Part shown: positions 1-5,349 of the stretch, in pieces
Layout of the letters: each line of letters starts with the position of its first letter
How positions within the stretch are numbered: position 1 is the stretch's first letter
NCBI GenBank assembly: GCA_018665625.1
Contig: JABJCF010000453.1
Location: 1-5,349, forward strand
DNA length: 5,349 nucleotides
Direction: 5' to 3'
Source: Nitrospina sp.
Lineage (GTDB): Bacteria; Nitrospinota; Nitrospinia; Nitrospinales; VA-1
The notes under the pieces: model-generated
Told to the model about the DNA's origin: nothing
Database searches by the model: none
Seen by the model: the letters and a program-made list of their open reading frames with translations, nothing else
Program-made: the position numbers and the translations under genes

Positions 1-2056
1 CGATTTTGGAAAAGTCCGCAAGGCCCGAAAACAGGCCGGAAATATCTCGAAGCAGACAAAGCCGGTTTGCACACAGGGAAGTGTCATCTACCATCACCAT
101 CACGTTATCAAAAAAGTCATCTACAGCCGGTTTTATTTCCCCCATCTTTTCAAGGGCCTTGGAAAACTCTTTATTCTCAATGTGATCCAACACTGGGTTA
201 CGAACCTTTAAAAAGGCTTCATACAATTGCTTTTCTGCAGGCTCATTCAGCAAACCGGGATCAATTTCTCCATCCACCTTTTTATTTAAAATGCTGGCGA
301 CTCGTCGAAAAGCAATAGCAAGAGGCTCGAAATAAGGCTGTTTTTTCAAATCTGTAAAAGCCGCTACTTTGGCTTTTACATCAACGATAGAATCCATTCC
401 TGTTGAAAGGACACAGTCAATAGCATCGTATGGGAAATCTTGTCCACTCAGTAAAGTTTTATAACGCTGAGCAAACAAATCTTCCACATGCTTTTTAATG
501 TCATCTTTACTCAGCTTAGCTTTACTGGAAAGTAGATTGAGGCAATCCTCCACAATCTTTTCAAAAGAAACCTGCCAACCGCGATCCAATATGATTTGCA
601 AAATCCCCAAGGCATGCCTCCTTAATCCATAAGGATCTTCGGAGCCGGATGGAATCAGTCCTACGCTTATACAACCGATAATGGTATCAAGCTTGTCAGC
701 AACTGCCACAATGGCAGCTGGATCAGACGAGGGCAGTTCACCCCCGGCATACGTGGGTAGATAATGCTCTGTAATAGCTTGAGCGACTTCCGCTTCCTCC
801 CCCGAGTGCGCAGCATAGTAACCGCCCATGATCCCTTGTAGTTCTGGAAATTCGAACACCATTTGGCTGACCAGATCCGCTTTGCATAATTCAGCTGCTC
901 TTCTCGCTTGTGTTTCTTTTTGCGGACAGATTCCACTCGCCAGAATTCCAGCTAAGTCTGAAACCCGGCTTACTTTTTCATAAATGGTTCCCAGCTTTTT
1001 CTGAAATACAACACCCTTTAAAGGCTCCACAAAATCTTCGAGTTTTTTCTTTCGGTCTTCATCATAAAAAAAGCGCGCGTCTTCAAGCCGCGCACGTAAA
1101 ACGCGTTCGTTTCCTTTTTTTATCTCGTTCCCTTCTGTTGCAGGCATGTTGCTGACAGTTATAAAACAGGGGAGAAGGTTTTCTTCTTTATCCCAAACTG
1201 GAAAATATTTCTGGTGATATTTCATGGTTATCACCAGCAATTCTTTAGGCAACTCTAAAAATCCCGGATCAAAATCGCCTTTAATTGCTACCGGATATTC
1301 CACCAGATAATTAACAAGATTTAACAAATCCTCATCTTCTTTTATATGGCCACCTGCTTGCTCGGCTAATGCTTGAACCTGTTTCAAAATGGTAGTCTTC
1401 CTAACCGCGGGATCCACCATTAAAAAATGCTTTTCGCAATCTTTTAAATAGGATTCCAGACTTTCGATTTTAAATTTCTCCGGGTTAAGAAATCGATGTC
1501 CGCGCGAGACAACACCACTTGAAACCCCATCAAATTCAAACTCAAGGGCTTGCCCATCAAAAACCGCAGCAACCCAATGCAAAGGCCTGGCAAAAGGACG
1601 CGCCTTATTTCCCCAGCGCATTTTTTTCTGGAAAGGGATTTCGTTGATCAATTGCGGCAAGTACTCATTTAATAATAATGATGTAGGGCGACCTGTATTT
1701 TCAACTTGAGCACAAACCACTTCGCCTTTTGGAGTTTGTTTTCGGATCAGATCGGCAACATCCACACCTTTTCCCCGTGCAAAACCAATTGCCGCTTTGG
1801 TGGGTTGACCTTTGTCATCGTAGGCCACCGAAACCCCCGGCCCAAGAAACTCATCCAGAGAATCTTTTTGCATCGCCGTCACACCTTTAACCGAAATTAC
1901 CAGTCGTCTTGGGGTGCCCATCGCTTTGGGAGTTTCGGCTTCAATCCGGTTTTTGGCAAAAAAAGAGGATAATTCCTCCCCCATGTATTTAAGGGCAGGC
2001 TCCACATATCCTGAAGGAATCTCTTCCGAGCCAATTTCTATAAAAAATTCAGTCAT
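1..2056 (-). CDS. glyS: Glycyl-tRNA synthetase beta subunit, C-terminus cut by window edge
   Basis: Beta subunit of the cytoplasmic alpha2beta2 glycyl-tRNA synthetase, which charges tRNA-Gly with glycine; the beta subunit contributes mainly tRNA recognition. The frame reads from ATG at 2056-2054 for 685 uninterrupted codons to the window edge. Family landmarks seen are MTEFFIEIGSEEIP at the start, MGTPRRL (46-52), MRWG (146-149), RGHRF (185-189), the MKYHQKYFPV block (278-287), GNERVLRARLEDARFF (315-330), the HD-like core segment KADLVSQMVFEFPELQG (392-408), SEDPYGLRRHALGI (472-485) and FFDNVMVMVDD (648-658). The E. coli protein is 689 residues and ends just after the equivalent of ADFSKI, so only a few residues and the stop should be missing. 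The start fits because the conserved EIGSEE segment follows at once. No Shine-Dalgarno sequence precedes it. Its partner glyQ lies on the same strand but is separated from it by an opposite-strand gene. Confidence 0.97.
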   Translation of the reverse strand, partial: MTEFFIEIGSEEIPSGYVEPALKYMGEELSSFFAKNRIEAETPKAMGTPRRLVISVKGVTAMQKDSLDEFLGPGVSVAYDDKGQPTKAAIGFARGKGVDVADLIRKQTPKGEVVCAQVENTGRPTSLLLNEYLPQLINEIPFQKKMRWGNKARPFARPLHWVAAVFDGQALEFEFDGVSSGVVSRGHRFLNPEKFKIESLESYLKDCEKHFLMVDPAVRKTTILKQVQALAEQAGGHIKEDEDLLNLVNYLVEYPVAIKGDFDPGFLELPKELLVITMKYHQKYFPVWDKEENLLPCFITVSNMPATEGNEIKKGNERVLRARLEDARFFYDEDRKKKLEDFVEPLKGVVFQKKLGTIYEKVSRVSDLAGILASGICPQKETQARRAAELCKADLVSQMVFEFPELQGIMGGYYAAHSGEEAEVAQAITEHYLPTYAGGELPSSDPAAIVAVADKLDTIIGCISVGLIPSGSEDPYGLRRHALGILQIILDRGWQVSFEKIVEDCLNLLSSKAKLSKDDIKKHVEDLFAQRYKTLLSGQDFPYDAIDCVLSTGMDSIVDVKAKVAAFTDLKKQPYFEPLAIAFRRVASILNKKVDGEIDPGLLNEPAEKQLYEAFLKVRNPVLDHIENKEFSKALEKMGEIKPAVDDFFDNVMVMVDDTSLCANRLCLLRDISGLFSGLADFSKI

Positions 2057-2120
2057 ATCGATAAAATAAAGAGGTTTTCAGGATTCCCTAAAAACAAATG
2101 AGATAAAAGCAAAAACGAGT

Positions 2121-2148
2121 ATTATCGATCAAAAAACTTGAAAGTCAA
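2121..2148 (-). promoter_or_regulatory. Candidate sigma70-type promoter of glyS
   Basis: Read on the minus strand, a -35 box TTGACT (2148-2143, 5 of 6 matches to TTGACA) is followed after 16 bp by a -10 box GATAAT (2126-2121, 5 of 6 matches to TATAAT). Transcription would begin near 2114 and give a leader of about 58 nt before the glyS ATG at 2056. The presence of a good promoter here agrees with glyS being cut off from glyQ and transcribed on its own. Inferred from sequence only. Confidence 0.6.
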
Positions 2149-2174
2149 CCTTCAGATTAAGCACTGAAACGTAA

Positions 2175-2189
2175 ATCCTATTTTAGGAT
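2175..2189. promoter_or_regulatory. Perfect inverted repeat, candidate operator between the divergent promoters
   Basis: ATCCTA, a TTT centre and TAGGAT form a perfect 6+3+6 dyad. It ends 7 bp before the candidate -10 of the STAND gene, covering the place where a -35 box would lie, and sits about 27 bp upstream of the glyS -35. A bound regulator could affect either promoter. A 6-bp arm in AT-rich DNA can arise by chance, and no regulator gene is in the window, so the functional reading is tentative. Confidence 0.25.
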
Positions 2190-2193
2190 ATTA

Positions 2194-2202
2194 TGCTATA
2201 TT
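2194..2202 (+). promoter_or_regulatory. Candidate extended -10 promoter of the STAND gene
   Basis: TGCTATATT has the TGn extension followed by TATATT (5 of 6 matches to TATAAT). No convincing -35 box stands 16-18 bp upstream (AATCCT at 2174-2179), which is tolerated in extended -10 promoters. The predicted transcript would start near 2209, about 60 nt before the ATG at 2270. Confidence 0.35.
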
Positions 2203-2216
2203 CTCTATCTTATGCC

Positions 2217-2273
2217 ATGTTTAGACTCTGTCCGAATTTCTTTGTTCGAATCATAATGCGTATCAACAAATGA
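2217..2273 (+). CDS. Possible 18-codon leader peptide overlapping the STAND start
   Basis: A small open frame ([18 protein letters not shown]) begins at ATG 2217 and ends at TGA 2271-2273, so its stop overlaps the STAND start codon in the ATGA arrangement typical of translational coupling. An internal ATG at 2256 gives a five-codon version, MRINK, with the same stop. The frame also extends back to an ATG at 2193, but that start lies within the candidate promoter. Neither start in the 2217-2273 frame has a clear Shine-Dalgarno sequence. The STAND start lacks one too, so coupling from this frame would offer a route for ribosome loading. The peptide resembles nothing recognisable, and a frame this short may be chance. 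Confidence 0.15.
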   Translation: MFRLCPNFFVRIIMRINK

Positions 2274-4666
2274 CCACAACCATCATTATCATAGCAATCA
2301 TTGCCATTGGTGCCGGGCTGGCTTCTAAGTTGTTTAGAAAATCCTCTTCTAAGAAATCAGCTTCAGGAGATTCTAAAAGCGAACCCACCTCGCCCAAGTT
2401 GCGTGATCCCAACAAAGCTAAAAGAGCTCAGGCTTTGGTCGAAAAAGCCATAAAGATGTCCCCTGAAATGGGAGTGGGAGAGGTCAAACTTTATCGGCCT
2501 CCCCCTGAACCAGAACTATTCATTGGAAGAAAAGAAATAATAAAAGATGTCTTGGCACGAACCGGCAAGCCGCCTGTGATGATCAGTTTTAGCGGTTCCC
2601 AAGGAGTAGGAAAAACCACTCTGACAGTAATGATGATTAAAAGGATGGCCTCACAATTTCCCGGAGACCAGGTTTTTATGGATATGCGAGGCAGCGATCC
2701 AAAAGCCCCTTCGCCAATGGAAATCATGAGTAGAATTATCACTCGGTTCAAACCCAATCAGCCTCTACCAACAGAAATAAAATCGCTTACAAAGCTGTAT
2801 AGGACTACTTTAAAAAGGCAAAAGGGAATACTCATTCTAGACAATGCCGCTGGGCCAAAACAAATAATACCCCTTATTCCACCGCCCTCCTGGCTATTGA
2901 TGACTACATCCACAAAGCCAATGAATTTACCTGGTTTTGTATCCATTAAACTGGATACTCTTGATTTTCTCGATTCTCACAATATGCTTACGCGGCTTTG
3001 CCCAAAACTTAGCCATGCCATTAAAGAAATTTCTAAAATCTGTAAAGATGTCCCCATAGCTTTGGAGCTGATTGGAAAACTATTTGCCATCAATGCAACG
3101 ATGGATCCTGAATATTTTGCCAACAAATTTCGCGATGTAAAAAAAGGTCTGGGGCATGGAGATAATGAAACTATAGCAACGGGCATCGAATCTTCTTTGA
3201 AATATAGCTACACCCTCCTCCCTGACAAAGCTGCAGTAGTTTTAAGAAAACTAACCGTATTCCCTGGTTCTTTCAGCGCCAAAGCGGAATCATTTGTTTG
3301 CGAAGATAATGATAATTTATCGTTGATTGGACTAGTTCAATATGGTCTGGTTGAAACCAATGAAAACACCGACCGTTTTAACCTGCATGATCTAGTACGA
3401 AAATTTATTAAACCCCTCGTATCAGGAGGGGAACAGGCTATGGCAGAAAGACGCCTGTCTACCGAGTTTATGAATGCCCTGGAAACAGCAGCAAAACTAA
3501 ATTTAAAAGGGGGAAAGCCCCAAATAAAAGGCCTGATGTTTTTCGATCAGGAGATGGACAATATAAAAGCCGGTCAGGAGTGGAGTCAAAAAAATTGTTC
3601 TAAAGATAAAGATGCCGCCAAAATATGTAGCGCTTATACAGAAAATGGAGCAGAGCTTATCGTAAAACGATTGCCACCTGCAGAAACTATTCGTTGGTTT
3701 GAAGCCGCCCTATCTGCCGCACAACAACTCGGTGACAAAGAGGCCGAACGCATGCACCTTTTAAATCTGGGGCCGGAATACAACAGAATGAATCAGCCGC
3801 AAAGAGCTTTAGAGTTTATGGAGCGAGCCCTCGGCCTTTGTAAAAAAGAGGGGGACCATCAAGGAGAGAAAGTTGCTCTAAGACACTTGGGCGTGGCTTG
3901 CTTCGCATTAAAAAATTACAAACGCGCTGTAGAATTTCTTGAGCAAGATCTCAAATTCACCCAAGCTGCTGGTGAAAAAGCCGAAGAGATGGATATCCTT
4001 GAAAAACTGGGAGCCGCATATCAGCATATAGGTGAATTTCAAAAGGCTATAGAGTATGGAGAACAGGCCTTTGAAATGGCAAAACTAAAGAACGATAAAG
4101 ACAAACAAGTCTACTTATTGAACATGTTGGGTGAAATCTATCTGGGTCTGGAGGATACGGAAAAAGCTCTCGAGTACTTTGAAAACGGCCTGGATCTGGC
4201 TCAGAGAACAAAAGGACGTCCTTTAGAAAACGAAATAACCCAAAAATTAAGCGAGCTCGCAACCAAATCGGGCGATATCCAAAAAGCTCTGGTCTATCTT
4301 GATAACGGTTTGGCCTCGGCAAGAAAAAACAAAGACGTGCAAGGGGAAGGCAGTTTTCTGATGCAACTAGGAAACGCTCATCAGGCTAATAACGACCATG
4401 ATCAGGCCGCGATTTACTTCGAAGATGCGCTGGAACTATCTAAAAAATCAGAAAATAGAGAGCTGGAAGGAGAAGCGCTCTGGCAAATAAGTTTAGGGCT
4501 AGGTAGCCAGGATAGATTTGTTGAAGCCAGTGAACGCGCAACTGAAGTTTTGAAAATTTACGAAGAAATCAATCATTCCGATTCAATGGCAGTACGCACA
4601 CAAATAAGAAAATGGTCCAGTGGCGATTCGCCGCCTATGGCAGACAACGAAAATCCTTCCAGTTAA
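2270..4666 (+). CDS. Membrane-anchored STAND NTPase: TM segment, NB-ARC, winged helix, TPR repeats
   Basis: A 798-residue signal-transduction NTPase of the bacterial NB-ARC/TPR (AfsR-like) type, lacking the DNA-binding N-terminus of AfsR proteins. Residues 4-19 are a hydrophobic Ile/Ala-rich membrane segment, followed by a Lys/Arg/Ser-rich linker (20-60), suggesting the N-terminus faces out and the rest is cytoplasmic. NB-ARC features are the FIGRKE entry motif (84-89), Walker [10 protein letters not shown] (109-117), [10 protein letters not shown] (135-144), Walker B ILILD (187-191), a sensor-1-like LLMTTST (209-215), a GxP-like DVPIAL (260-265), and a winged helix (about 315-380) ending in LHDLV (372-376), the MHD equivalent with its His kept. 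A helical linker with [12 protein letters not shown] (427-438) leads to TPRs (about 451-770) and a polar tail. In such proteins nucleotide exchange is gated by a ligand sensed by the repeats. The ATG at 2270 puts the membrane segment at the extreme N-terminus; the nearest upstream in-frame stop is TAG at 2222, and no alternative ATG lies between. It diverges from glyS and converges on glyQ. The ligand and output are unknown. Confidence 0.9.
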   Translation: MTTTIIIIAIIAIGAGLASKLFRKSSSKKSASGDSKSEPTSPKLRDPNKAKRAQALVEKAIKMSPEMGVGEVKLYRPPPEPELFIGRKEIIKDVLARTGKPPVMISFSGSQGVGKTTLTVMMIKRMASQFPGDQVFMDMRGSDPKAPSPMEIMSRIITRFKPNQPLPTEIKSLTKLYRTTLKRQKGILILDNAAGPKQIIPLIPPPSWLLMTTSTKPMNLPGFVSIKLDTLDFLDSHNMLTRLCPKLSHAIKEISKICKDVPIALELIGKLFAINATMDPEYFANKFRDVKKGLGHGDNETIATGIESSLKYSYTLLPDKAAVVLRKLTVFPGSFSAKAESFVCEDNDNLSLIGLVQYGLVETNENTDRFNLHDLVRKFIKPLVSGGEQAMAERRLSTEFMNALETAAKLNLKGGKPQIKGLMFFDQEMDNIKAGQEWSQKNCSKDKDAAKICSAYTENGAELIVKRLPPAETIRWFEAALSAAQQLGDKEAERMHLLNLGPEYNRMNQPQRALEFMERALGLCKKEGDHQGEKVALRHLGVACFALKNYKRAVEFLEQDLKFTQAAGEKAEEMDILEKLGAAYQHIGEFQKAIEYGEQAFEMAKLKNDKDKQVYLLNMLGEIYLGLEDTEKALEYFENGLDLAQRTKGRPLENEITQKLSELATKSGDIQKALVYLDNGLASARKNKDVQGEGSFLMQLGNAHQANNDHDQAAIYFEDALELSKKSENRELEGEALWQISLGLGSQDRFVEASERATEVLKIYEEINHSDSMAVRTQIRKWSSGDSPPMADNENPSS
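2279..2326 (+). other. N-terminal membrane anchor of the STAND protein
   Basis: Residues 4-19 ([16 protein letters not shown]) contain no charged residue and are long enough, with neighbouring residues, to cross the membrane once. Only Met and Thr residues precede them. K20, R23, K24, K28 and K29 follow, so the positive-inside rule predicts an external N-terminus and a cytoplasmic NTPase. No signal-peptidase site is obvious and there is no n-region charge, which favours a retained anchor over a cleaved signal. Confidence 0.75.
2594..2620 (+). other. Walker A (P-loop) of the NB-ARC domain
   Basis: GSQGVGKTT (residues 109-117) fits GxxxxGK[T/S] with K115 and T116 as phosphate and magnesium ligands. 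Together with Walker B ILILD (D191, codon at 2840-2842), it indicates a competent nucleotide-binding site. Confidence 0.92.
3620..4579 (+). repeat. Eight in-phase 40-residue TPR units in the STAND protein
   Basis: Residues 451-770 divide into eight units of exactly 40 residues with no insertion or deletion. The last seven are clear. Position 10 is Leu (Ile in the last) at residues 500, 540, 580, 620, 660, 700 and 740, usually followed by Gly. A [K/R/Q]A-hydrophobic-x-[F/Y] core starts helix B (RALEF, RAVEF, KAIEY, KALEY, KALVY, QAAIY). A charged Gly/Asp/Asn turn closes most units. The first unit (451-490) is degenerate but keeps phase through [19 protein letters not shown]. The 40-residue period is longer than the classic 34 and is typical of the TPR arrays in NB-ARC and kinesin-light-chain-like proteins. 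The array should form a ligand- or protein-binding superhelix. DNA identity between units looks low, so this is an old array rather than a recent expansion. Confidence 0.85.
4663..4666. other. Shared TTAA: overlapping convergent stop codons
   Basis: The palindrome TTAA supplies TAA at 4664-4666 for the STAND gene on the plus strand and TAA at 4665-4663 for glyQ on the minus strand. The two coding regions therefore overlap by 3 bp, with no intergenic DNA. Any transcription terminator for either gene would have to lie inside the other gene's coding sequence. No hairpin with a T-tract was found within about 100 bp on either side. Confidence 0.95.
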
Positions 4667-5349
4667 GATTCGTTTTTCAATAAAGGAAACTGCATCGCTT
4701 CCCTTTGCTGAACATAGACTTCAGCGCATAAGCGCGCGAGGTTTCGAACCCTTCCTATAAAACCCGTCCGCTCTGTAACACTAATAGCCCCTCTGGCATC
4801 AAGTAGATTAAAGGCGTGAGAACACTTCAACGTGTAATCATAAGCAGGAAGAACCAATTCTTTTTCCAATAACTCTTTCGCTTCCAACTCATACATATCG
4901 AACCACTGGAACAAACGTTCCTTATTTGAGACTTCGAAATTGTAACGGGAAAATTGTTTCTCGGTTTCAAGATGAACATCGCCGTAAAGAAGATGTTCAT
5001 TCCACTTTAAATCATATACGTTGTCTACATTCTGCAGATACATCGCTATCCGCTCCAATCCATATGTCAACTCAGCGGTAACCGGTTTTAAATCTATCCC
5101 CCCCACCTGTTGAAAATAAGTAAACTGAGTGATCTCCATTCCATCCAGCCAGACCTCCCAACCCAGTCCCCAGGCTCCCAATGTAGGGGACTCCCAATCA
5201 TCCTCAACAAACCGAATATCATGTTTCAGAGGGTCAACACCCAAAACGGTGAGACTGTTTAAATATTGATCCTGCACATCTTGAGGGGAAGGTTTAAGAA
5301 TCACTTGAAACTGGTAGTAATGTTGTAGCCTGTTTGGATTTTCTCCATA
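4663..5349 (-). CDS. glyQ: Glycyl-tRNA synthetase alpha subunit, N-terminus cut by window edge
   Basis: Alpha subunit of the same alpha2beta2 glycyl-tRNA synthetase as glyS; it carries the class II catalytic core that forms glycyl-adenylate. The 228 residues present begin at [14 protein letters not shown], equivalent to about residue 70 of the 303-residue E. coli protein, so roughly 69 N-terminal residues, including motif 1, lie beyond the window. Motif 2 is the [10 protein letters not shown] region. Next come [20 protein letters not shown] and [21 protein letters not shown], then the motif 3 segment [12 protein letters not shown] with its conserved Arg. The C-terminal helical part contains [30 protein letters not shown] at 5304-5302 could be mistaken for a start, but it is an internal Val codon because homology continues upstream to the edge. 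The stop (4665-4663) overlaps the stop of the converging STAND gene. The promoter lies outside the window. Confidence 0.97.
   Translation of the reverse strand, partial: YGENPNRLQHYYQFQVILKPSPQDVQDQYLNSLTVLGVDPLKHDIRFVEDDWESPTLGAWGLGWEVWLDGMEITQFTYFQQVGGIDLKPVTAELTYGLERIAMYLQNVDNVYDLKWNEHLLYGDVHLETEKQFSRYNFEVSNKERLFQWFDMYELEAKELLEKELVLPAYDYTLKCSHAFNLLDARGAISVTERTGFIGRVRNLARLCAEVYVQQREAMQFPLLKNES

Larger units (their letters stand above)
2057..2269. other. Divergent intergenic region between glyS and the STAND NTPase gene
   Basis: AT-rich spacer that must hold the start signals for both divergent genes. It contains a sigma70-like promoter reading towards glyS, a candidate extended -10 reading towards the STAND gene, and a 15-bp perfect dyad between the two. 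The 7-mer TATCGAT occurs twice, at 2056-2062 (overlapping the glyS start) and 2123-2129 (overlapping the glyS -10). There is no tRNA, T-box-like leader or glycine-codon attenuator. The leader inferred for glyS is only about 58 nt and contains just a weak AU-rich hairpin. Confidence 0.8.

Noticed and set aside
67..1972. Short open frames of about 80-90 codons on both strands within 67-1972
   Set aside because: All lie in other frames of glyS, which is conserved along its whole length. Their translations resemble no family.
2075..2093. Hairpin in the glyS leader (TTTTcAGG-ATTC-CCTAAAA)
   Set aside because: The 7-bp stem is mostly A-U with a bulge, lacks a T-run exit and has no anti-terminator partner or glycine codons, so attenuation is not supported.
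2056..2129. Two copies of TATCGAT (2056-2062 and 2123-2129) as recombination or insertion scars
   Set aside because: Seven bases repeated in AT-rich DNA is not significant, and both copies lie on the glyS side rather than flanking the STAND gene.
2491..4322. Minus-strand open frames inside the STAND gene
   Set aside because: They are antisense to the conserved NB-ARC and TPR coding sequence. The one at 4047-4322 has a repetitive Arg/Pro/Phe-rich composition that comes from reading the TPR repeats backwards.
4622..4632. GGCG-ATT-CGCC inverted repeat as a terminator of glyQ
   Set aside because: The stem is only 4 bp and no T-tract follows on the minus strand; it lies within the STAND C-terminal codons.
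2270..4666. Calling the STAND gene a known antiviral (Avs-type) defence gene
   Set aside because: The domain order is compatible with defence, but there is no recognised effector domain, no neighbouring defence gene and no mobile-element context, so only a general STAND NTPase call is supported.
2057..4666. The STAND gene as cargo of a transposon or integrative element
   Set aside because: No transposase, integrase, terminal inverted repeats or target-site duplication is visible, and codon and base use look similar to those of glyS and glyQ.
4724..4735. GCGC-ATAA-GCGC hairpin as a terminator of the STAND gene
   Set aside because: The stem is 4 bp with no T-tract after it, and it codes for a conserved GlyQ segment.
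5302..5304. GTG as the start codon of glyQ
   Set aside because: The frame stays open to the window edge and the upstream codons encode [15 protein letters not shown], a highly conserved GlyQ segment, so this GTG is an internal Val codon.

Overview
The window holds three protein genes. On the minus strand lie the two halves of the heterotetrameric (alpha2beta2) glycyl-tRNA synthetase: glyS (beta subunit, positions 1-2056, missing only its extreme C-terminus) and glyQ (alpha subunit, 4663-5349, missing about its first 69 residues). Between them, on the opposite strand, is an intact 798-codon gene (2270-4666) for a membrane-anchored STAND-type NTPase: an N-terminal membrane segment, an NB-ARC nucleotide-switch module with winged helix, and a C-terminal superhelix of TPR repeats. 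The two-subunit GlyRS marks a bacterium. Base composition is moderate to slightly AT-rich, and neither visible start codon has a recognisable Shine-Dalgarno sequence. The species or phylum cannot be fixed from this sequence alone; a Gram-negative lineage is the most likely reading.

Layout: glyS (minus) covers 1-2056. A 213-bp divergent intergenic region (2057-2269) carries a good sigma70-like promoter for glyS, a candidate extended -10 promoter for the STAND gene, and a perfect 15-bp dyad between them. The STAND gene (plus) fills 2270-4666. It converges on glyQ so tightly that the two stop codons share the palindrome TTAA (4663-4666), leaving no intergenic space at that junction.

GlyQ and GlyS form one enzyme and their genes commonly sit side by side in one transcription unit. 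Here a 2.4-kb opposite-strand gene separates them, so glyS probably relies on its own promoter, and glyQ read-through would be antisense to the whole STAND gene. The STAND protein has the nucleotide-switch and sensor parts of signalling or defence NTPases, but no recognisable effector domain beyond its membrane anchor and basic linker. It is the part of the window most worth following up. No RNA genes, CRISPR arrays, insertion sequences or convincing terminators were seen.
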